Of a DNA stretch of 64,000 bases, positions 58,101-64,000 are shown piece by piece. The translations under genes were made by a program, and so were the position numbers. Position 1 is the stretch's first letter, and every line of letters starts with the position of its first letter. The stretch is taken from contig JAPTJF010000184.1 in the NCBI GenBank assembly GCA_029339195.1, positions 1 through 64,000 on the forward strand. The letters run 5' to 3'. The notes beneath the pieces were generated by a model. That model was not told where the DNA came from. It made no database searches and worked only from the letters and a program-made list of their open reading frames with translations. Source of the stretch: Micractinium sp. NFX-FRZ (Eukaryota; Chlorophyta; Trebouxiophyceae; Chlorellales; Chlorellaceae).

Positions 58101-60707
58101 GCCAGCGGGGTTGGGCAGCGTGGTGGTGCCCCCCTTGATGCAACATACTACCCATTGCTGCCGCCAGTGCAGTCTAAATTCTCTCGATGCTGTCAAGACA
58201 CACCCATCGTTCTCCCTCCCTCCCTCCCACCACCCCTCGCACGTGCAGCGGCCTCTGAGCTGTCCAGCTGCCAGCGGTGCAAGCAGTCCAGCCTGGCAGA
58301 CAGCGAGACCCGCATCATGCTCATCACAGACCAGGAGCCCAACATGGGGGACTACACCACAGAGGGCCTGGAGGCGCGCCTCAAGAAGTTTGCTGATAAC
58401 AACGTCTTTATCACGATCATCGGTGAGCAGGGGGTGCAGTGCAGGGGCTGAGGGAGGCCGGCGCACTTGGTGCGCTCTTGGGTGAGTGAGCAGGGAGGGC
58501 AGGCGGGGCTGTCGCCGGCAAGGGACTTTCTGGTGCATGCTCAGATGTCATGTGTGTTCGTGCTGTGATAGTGTGTTGCCTGTCAGTGTGCTTGCGACGT
58601 ACAACCTTCAAGCACCCCACCAATCCCTGCTTCACTGCTGCAGGCGTGGGGCTGGACTTCAACACCGAACTGACCGAGGCCATCAGCAAAGTGAAGGGCG
58701 CCCTCTACTTCAGCGTCCACTCCCCAGGAGAGTTCCAGCGCCGACTGGTTCAGGACTTTGACTACGCCGTCACGTGAGCGGGGCCTGGGGGGCAGGGGAG
58801 GGGGGAGGGGATGCTGCCTGGGAGTGTGTCACGAGAGGTGGCTAGCTGACACATTGGGGAAGTGCTGCAGCCCTTCCCCCCCTGCGGTGCATACAGCACT
58901 CGTGCGTGCTGTTCAACCACGCACACATCCTCACCCCATGCCGGCATGCAGCCCCCTGGTGTTCGACCTGACCCTGTCTGTGGACAAGGGCAGCCTGACG
59001 GCGGGCAGCGATGACAGCGGCTGGCGCATCCTGTATGTCTACGGCAGTCCAAACCCCAACCAAACCGTGCTGTCCAAGGATGGCACCATCATGAAGGTGG
59101 GCGGGTGCAGTGGCTGCATGAGCTCGAGGGCACTGCTGGTCCACAACAGCAATGCTATGCCTGCTGTCCATAACCATCGGCAATGCAGCTTCGTCACCCG
59201 CACCTGAGGAGCAAGATGCCTCACAGCCCACCTCGCAGACCCCATGCTTCCTCTCTGCTTCCAACACCCCTGCCCTGTGGCCCACCCCGCCCTGCCCCTG
59301 GCAGATCGACACCCTGTTCCCCTCCCCCAAGACGGAGGAGGGCGTCAAGGGTGGGGTGGTGCTGCTGCGCTTGGCCGCGCCGCAGGGCGGCAGCCGCCCC
59401 CTGCAGCTCGCCGCGAGCTACACCGACCGAGAGGGCAAGCAGTTTAGGTGAGGGGGTGGTGGGAGGTGCCTGCCCAGGGACTGTGTGAGCTAGCGAGCCG
59501 GACTGGAAAGCATGCACATGTTTGTGAGTGTACCGCTCAGGCTTACATCATCCCCACAGCGCGCATGTCGTCCTGCCAATCTCTGCCGTGCAGCACCAAG
59601 CGCACGGTGGCCATCCCTCCGGAGGTTGCTGCAGCCACCACTCAGGGCAGCCAGGGCGCGGCACCTGCCACCCTCTACCAGTCCTCCGGGGTGCACAAGG
59701 CGGTGCTGCTGGCCCGCTACACCAACTTGATGCAGGGCTGGTGAGTGCTCCGGCGTGCCAGGCGCACCCTCTGTACGCGACCCCTGCTGTGTGCGCTATG
59801 GCGGGCAACAGCTTGCAGCAGCAGTGGCGGCAGCGGTGTTGAGAGGCGCATGCGTGCTGCGGAGCTAATTTGCACCCTGTGCCCGATCGTGGCTGCTTCT
59901 TGTGCCGCTGCCGCCCGCAGGCTGGTGGATGAGTGGAGCAGGATCGACCCCAACAAAACGGTGGTCGTCAACGCCACCCTCTGCTCCGCATTCCCACAAG
60001 AGTACTGCCCCTCGGGTGCGGTGTGCTGGGCTGAGCCAGTGTGCGATCTGTTGGGCATGCATGCCGGAATACACATCGAGGCTGCGCTGTGCCGGGCTTG
60101 GTGGTAGCCCACTAGATTGTTGGTGCGGTGAATGGCCATGAATGGCAGCCTGCAAGCCACTTGCCAGACTTGTCACCCAGCTTGACTGTGCTGCTTCCCT
60201 GTCTCCCTGCCTCCCTGCCTCTCCATGTGCAGTGGATGCCAGGTCCACATATGACGTGACCAAGGGCACTGGCGGCACCTGCCAGCTGGAGTCCTGGCTG
60301 GAGCCGGGCGCCTGCCTGCTGCCCATGCCCATGCCCGTGCTGGTGCAGCTGGGCCAGTGGGAGCGCACCTCCCCAAACCTGACGGCCAGCGACAGCGCGC
60401 AGCGCGCGTTTGAAGGCAAGCATTGCTCGGCTGTCGGCCAGCCGTCGGTTTATACCTGGAGAGCGGTGTGCGTGTTGCCGGGGTTTGCCGCCTGACCTTG
60501 CCTTGCCGCCTGACCTTGCCTTGCCGCCGGGGTTTGCCGCCCAGCGATCTTGTACATGCACCCAGCAAATTGAAACTCTCCTCCCTGCTGCCGCCCTGCT
60601 ACCTGCCTGCAGCCTTCCTGCCTTACCTGGAGAGGGAGATGGCAGCGGTGCAGGACCCCAGCCTGAAGCAGGAGGCAGAGCTGCTGCGCAAGCTGATTGC
60701 ACTATGA
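55147..60707 (+). CDS. Secreted von Willebrand factor A-domain protein, paralogue 2
   Basis: Nineteen exons: 55147-55279, 55438-55485, 55644-55835, 56048-56091, 56282-56352, 56563-56723, 56902-56973, 57157-57219, 57394-57437, 57729-57851, 58007-58064, 58249-58422, 58644-58773, 58952-59096, 59305-59447, 59594-59740, 59921-60015, 60233-60415, 60613-60707; 2121 nt, 706 aa. The start MRTTLRPLGALLSLLALAHA is a signal peptide. GGAQDVENFRENIKQ, LVIVLDVSGSMG (metal site near 233-238), GILDQLHPDDYFSIVLFSDG, MLITDQEPNMG and the C-terminal FDLTLSVDKGSL region align exon by exon with the minus-strand paralogue at 29-34 kb. Differences: two separate exons there are fused here (exon 12), and the single last exon there is three exons here. 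An extra Cys-containing segment (exon 3) replaces the Ala/Gly region. GC donors close introns 6 (56724) and 18 (60416). Function is unknown; an extracellular or wall-associated adhesion role would fit the domain. Confidence 0.85.
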
Positions 60708-61204
60708 GGGGCGGAGGGAGGCCAATCTGAGTGCGAAAGGAAGGGGAACACTGGGGCAAGGAAACACAACCCGAACAGCAACGCCATCCAGCAGCATGCA
60801 TTCCAGGCAACAGGCCGCACAAAATCTAGATGCCAGCGCACTGAATGGATGACACGCACAACCGCACGCTGCAGTACCGTGTGGGCCAGCTGATAGGCAC
60901 TCAGAGACCCAGCTTTGAAAGATTGTGTTATGATTCACATTAATTTGATGCCACCCATGTACGATATCGAAGGAGTGTAAATGAAACGCTAAAATAGTAT
61001 GTTTTCAGTAGAGCTGTCAGGCGGTAACAGGTTACTGTTCACTGCCGCTCCCGCTCCCGCCGTGCTGCGCCACGTGGGCGGCTGCCTGCAAAGCAACTCC
61101 TGTAAAGCCCCTCCTGAAACAAAGACCGCGCCTTTTGATGTTCCTGCTGATCGGGTCTGGCCGACGATGCGTGGGCGGGCGGCAGTGTTCAATCGCGTTG
61201 CACA
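60708..61204. other. Intergenic: VWA gene 2 3' UTR and permease 5' region
   Basis: The 497 bp contain one of the most AT-rich blocks of the window (60910-61010). TGTAA at 60976-60980 is a candidate poly(A) signal 269 nt past the stop. No gene is recognised. Confidence 0.6.
60976..60980 (+). terminator. TGTAA poly(A) signal, VWA gene 2
   Basis: The signal lies in an AT-rich block 269 nt downstream of the stop codon at 60707. Confidence 0.45.
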
Positions 61205-63972
61205 ATGAGTCTGCGCTGGAGGCTGCCGAAGCTGCGGCGCACGCAGGAGCTCCTGTTGAAGCGGGCGTTTTCAGCCAGGTGCTGCCGCCATCGCCGAACA
61301 CACCCGCCCTGCCACGGCTCCCCCACTTGACACCCGCCGCCGCCGCTGCCGCCTGCCCACCAGCCGCTGCTTCCGCTCACATAACCCAAAACGCACTCCA
61401 GCCTCCAGATATCTTGCTTTGCAACTCCTGCCACCGGGCTGTCCTGGCGCCGTGCAGGAGCATTGAGGAGCACCGTGCACGCTCAGGCACCAATGAGCTC
61501 CCAAAGGTGTCCCGCCCAGCCATGCCGGCAGTGCATGCAGCCAGCCTTTCGCAGTGCAGCCTGTTTGTCAGAGTGTTGTGTCTGAAGCCAAGGGGAAATG
61601 CGCGTATGATGACTGCTGGCAAACCGCCTTGACCGCCTGCCTGCCTGCCCGCCCGACCCGCTGCCCACCTGCTTCCCGCCTGCCTCCCCTCCTGCCCCTC
61701 TGCGCTTGCAAGATCTTGGGCCCCTGGGACCTGACCTTCCTGGGCCTGGGCAGCATCATTGGCGCCGGCGTGTTTGTGCTGTCGGGGGTGGCGGCAAATG
61801 AGCTGGCGGGGTGAGCAGGCGGGGCGTGCGGTGGCAGGGATGGGCGGGCGCGGCGGGCGCAAGCTGAGCGGCCTTGTGATGCAGAGGCAGATGTCCGTCA
61901 CATTCCGCAATAATATTGCGCCATGCAGCAGAGACCGGACCTGCGGGATTCAAGACCTGCTGCTCAGCGCATCTGTGAACGCCCCGCTTGTGCTCGCGCT
62001 CCTCCCCTATCTGCCCTGTAGGCCATCGGTCGTCCTGTCCTACCTGGCGTCCGCCGTCGCCGCCATGCTGTCCATGCTGTGCTACACCGAGATGGCGGTC
62101 AGCCTGCCCATCACAGGCGGCGCCTTCAACTACATCTCCATTACCTTTGGAGAGCTGGCGGCCTGGTGACACCCCTGCTGAAACCCTGCCCTTGCTGCTC
62201 TCTGCCTGCTGAGGCACACCTGGGGACCCTGCCCTTGTCGGTACTGCCCACTTACTTACCTGGGACCCTGCCCTTGCTGCTCCTGCCCACTGAGGGACAC
62301 CTGGGACCCTGCCTCGTCCACCTGCACGCCCCGCGTCGTTCCCTCGGCCCTCCACCAAACCCGGGCAATCTTGCAGGCTTGTGGCGTGGAACATGGCCCT
62401 AGAAATCACTCTGTCGTCGGCCGCCGTGGCCCGCGGGTTTGCATCCTACCTAGCCACCCTGGTCGGCCTCCAGCCGTCGGCGCTGCGCCTGAGCGTGGGG
62501 CCCGTGCAGTTTGACCCCGTCGCCGCCCTGCTCATCCTGCTGCTCACCGCCATCTTGATCAAGGGCACCCGGGAGAGCAGCGTGTTCAACATGGGTGGGC
62601 GCGGGAGGGGGCGTGGGGGCAGGGCTTGAGAGGGTGGATGGCCCTCCGCGGGAGGGGTGTGCCCTGCACGGGAGGGCACATTGTGCATGGGTGTGCGCCG
62701 TTGAGCAGGCGGGGCACCGCAGGCTGACGGGCCGTGGTCCTCCTGCCGTTCCAAAAAGGCTCCCATGGCGGCATCCTGCCTGCAGCCCTCCTCACTACTC
62801 GCTGTATACCACCCCCAAACGTGCAGTGGTGACGGGCCTCAACCTGGCCTCCATCCTGTTCATCCTCTGCGCCGGCTTCCCCCACGCCAACACCGACAAC
62901 CTGCGCCCCTTCACACCCTACGGCGTGCGCGGCATCTTCTCCGCCGCCTCCGTCCTCTTCTTCAGCTTCATTGGCGGGGACTATGGTGGGTGGCGGCCAG
63001 CGGGCGGGGTGGTGGAGACTCACCTGTGGTGGGGGGGGTTGGCTGCATTGCTGCCGTGGGTGCTGTGTGCCGGGCAGGCGACCGTGGTGATGTTGGGTGG
63101 GGGCTGACCGGCTGCCGCTGCCCCGCTCTCGGCCCCTCCACCTAGACCCTCCTCCTCACCACATCACTCCTGCCCCCCGTCCCTGTTCCACCCGTGCCAT
63201 GCACACACGTGACTTGCCTGCCCATGCACCCTGCCCTGGCCAATGCGGCAGAGGAGGCCAAGGACCTGGCGCGCGCATGCCCTGCCCCTGAGCATTATGG
63301 GCTGCCTTTGCCTGTCATCTTACCTGGCGGTGCCTTACCCTTACTCTTACTCCCCTGCAGTGGCGAATGCGGCAGAGGAGGCCAAGGATCCAGCACGCGA
63401 CCTGCCCCTGGGCATCGTCGGCTCCCTGGCCATCGCCACCCTGCTCTACGTCCTCATGGCGCTGTGCATCGTGCTGATGGTGCCCTACCAGCAGATAGAC
63501 ATACATGCGCCCTTCAGCGCTGCCTTCCTGCAGGTGGGCCTCGGGTGGGGGGCTTGGGGGTTAGGGGAGGGGGAGGGGCAGAATGTGCACGGGACAGGGT
63601 GAGTGTGCGCTGTGCAGGGGGGGAGAGGTTCGGTGGTGGCTATGGGGTTGCAAGGGCTCTGTATGGTTAGGGGAGGGGGAGGGGCAGTGCGTATACGGGA
63701 GAGTGTGTGTGCGCGCCATACAGGGTTGGCGCGGAGCACAGGCTGATTTGGCAGGGTACACCGGGCTTGACGGTGTGACTAGCACCACCGGCACGGTGCT
63801 GACCTGCCCAGAAGCTGCTGGTCAGGGTTTGGTATATCATAACCAACTCTCTTTCGAATGTTTTTTCACCTTAAAACCCTGGCATGATACTTGCCATGCT
63901 GCCCTGCTATTGCTGCCACGCAGGCGGGCTTGCCGTGGGCCGCAAAGGTTGTCTCGCTGGGCGCCGTGATGG
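61205..63972 (+). CDS. Amino-acid permease of the APC super-family, CAT-like (3' end cut by the window)
   Basis: Eight exons visible: 61205-61278, 61458-61506, 61713-61810, 62022-62165, 62377-62594, 62827-62985, 63361-63533, 63924-63972; 321 codons plus one base, then the gene leaves the window. The cytosolic N-terminus (RSIEEHRARSGTNELPK) leads to TM1 with the APC signature GLGSIIGAGVFVLSG. It continues with SYLASAVAAMLSMLCYTEMA, then LPITGGAFNYI, VLFFSFIGGDY and NAAEEAKDPARDLPLGIVGS, the last being a conserved loop of cationic amino-acid transporters. About eight membrane segments are seen of the 12-14 expected. Exon 3 uses a CAAG acceptor (61709-61712). Substrate cannot be told from sequence; cationic amino acids or polyamines are likely. 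The start ATG at 61205 gives MSLRWRLPKLRRTQELLLKR, a positive-inside N-terminus. Confidence 0.85.
62183..62320. repeat. Tandem repeat in permease intron 4 (period about 40 bp)
   Basis: ACCCTGCC(CTTG) recurs at 62183, 62226, 62265 and 62306 with intervening CTGCTGAGG/CACTGAGGGACACCTGGG blocks. Confidence 0.8.
63562..63726. repeat. Tandem repeat in permease intron 7 (period about 108 bp)
   Basis: A GGGGAGGGGGAGGGGCAG block followed by a TGTGTGCGC tract occurs at about 63563-63620 and again at about 63670-63726. Confidence 0.75.
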
Positions 63973-64000
63973 GTGGGTGCCCGCCGCTGAAGGGCGGCGT

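Noticed and set aside
63534..63923. Possible coding segment in permease intron 7
   Set aside because: Open stretches are repeat-driven and lack hydrophobic transporter-like segments; skipping the interval keeps the frame.

Overview
The window is nuclear DNA of a green alga, most likely a trebouxiophyte of the Chlorella/Micractinium type. The evidence is high GC, dense genes on both strands, many short GC-rich introns (about 142 inferred), TGTAA poly(A)-type signals behind several stop codons, and a plant/green-lineage gene set (ATXR3-type SET protein, plant-type DUF92/TMEM19 protein, PH-MBOAT DGAT1). Genus is an inference. There are no CRISPR, prokaryotic operon, tRNA or rRNA signals. Nine gene models are complete and two are cut by the window ends. 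Exons were joined by hand: splice phases close in frame at every junction and each complete coding length is a multiple of three.

Layout. 42-286 (+): tail of an unrecognised gene. 1439-2678 (-): DUF92/TMEM19 membrane protein (VTE6-like candidate). 3185-9533 (-): acyl-CoA:diacylglycerol acyltransferase type 1 with an N-terminal PH domain. 10461-14068 (+): CofD/UPF0052-family protein. 14696-26592 (+): 27-exon SET-domain protein of the SDG2/ATXR3 (H3K4 methyltransferase) type. 27058-28504 (-): Ysc84/SH3YL1-domain protein. 29212-34519 (-): secreted von Willebrand A protein. 34962-45391 (-): 29-exon cohesin regulator PDS5. 45638-54619 (+): 20-exon transcription elongation factor SPT5, head-to-head with PDS5. 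55147-60707 (+): a second VWA protein, paralogous to the one at 29-34 kb but inverted. 61205 to the right edge (+): amino-acid/polyamine permease, 3' end missing.

The genes are ordinary housekeeping, chromatin and lipid functions and do not form a pathway. Three act on chromatin or transcription (SDG2-like, PDS5, SPT5).

The unusual signal is in the introns. Many contain a decayed copy ('echo') of the adjacent exon edge, usually 80-140 bp from the real splice site, sometimes as an array (DGAT1 intron 13 has four copies at 71-82 bp spacing). Echoes of exon starts lie upstream of the acceptor and echoes of exon ends lie downstream of the donor, as if short tandem duplications spanning splice junctions had built the introns. 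One such duplicate appears to have become a 24-nt mini-exon in PDS5. About 5% of the inferred introns use GC donors. Two abutting near-perfect hairpins sit in one VWA intron.
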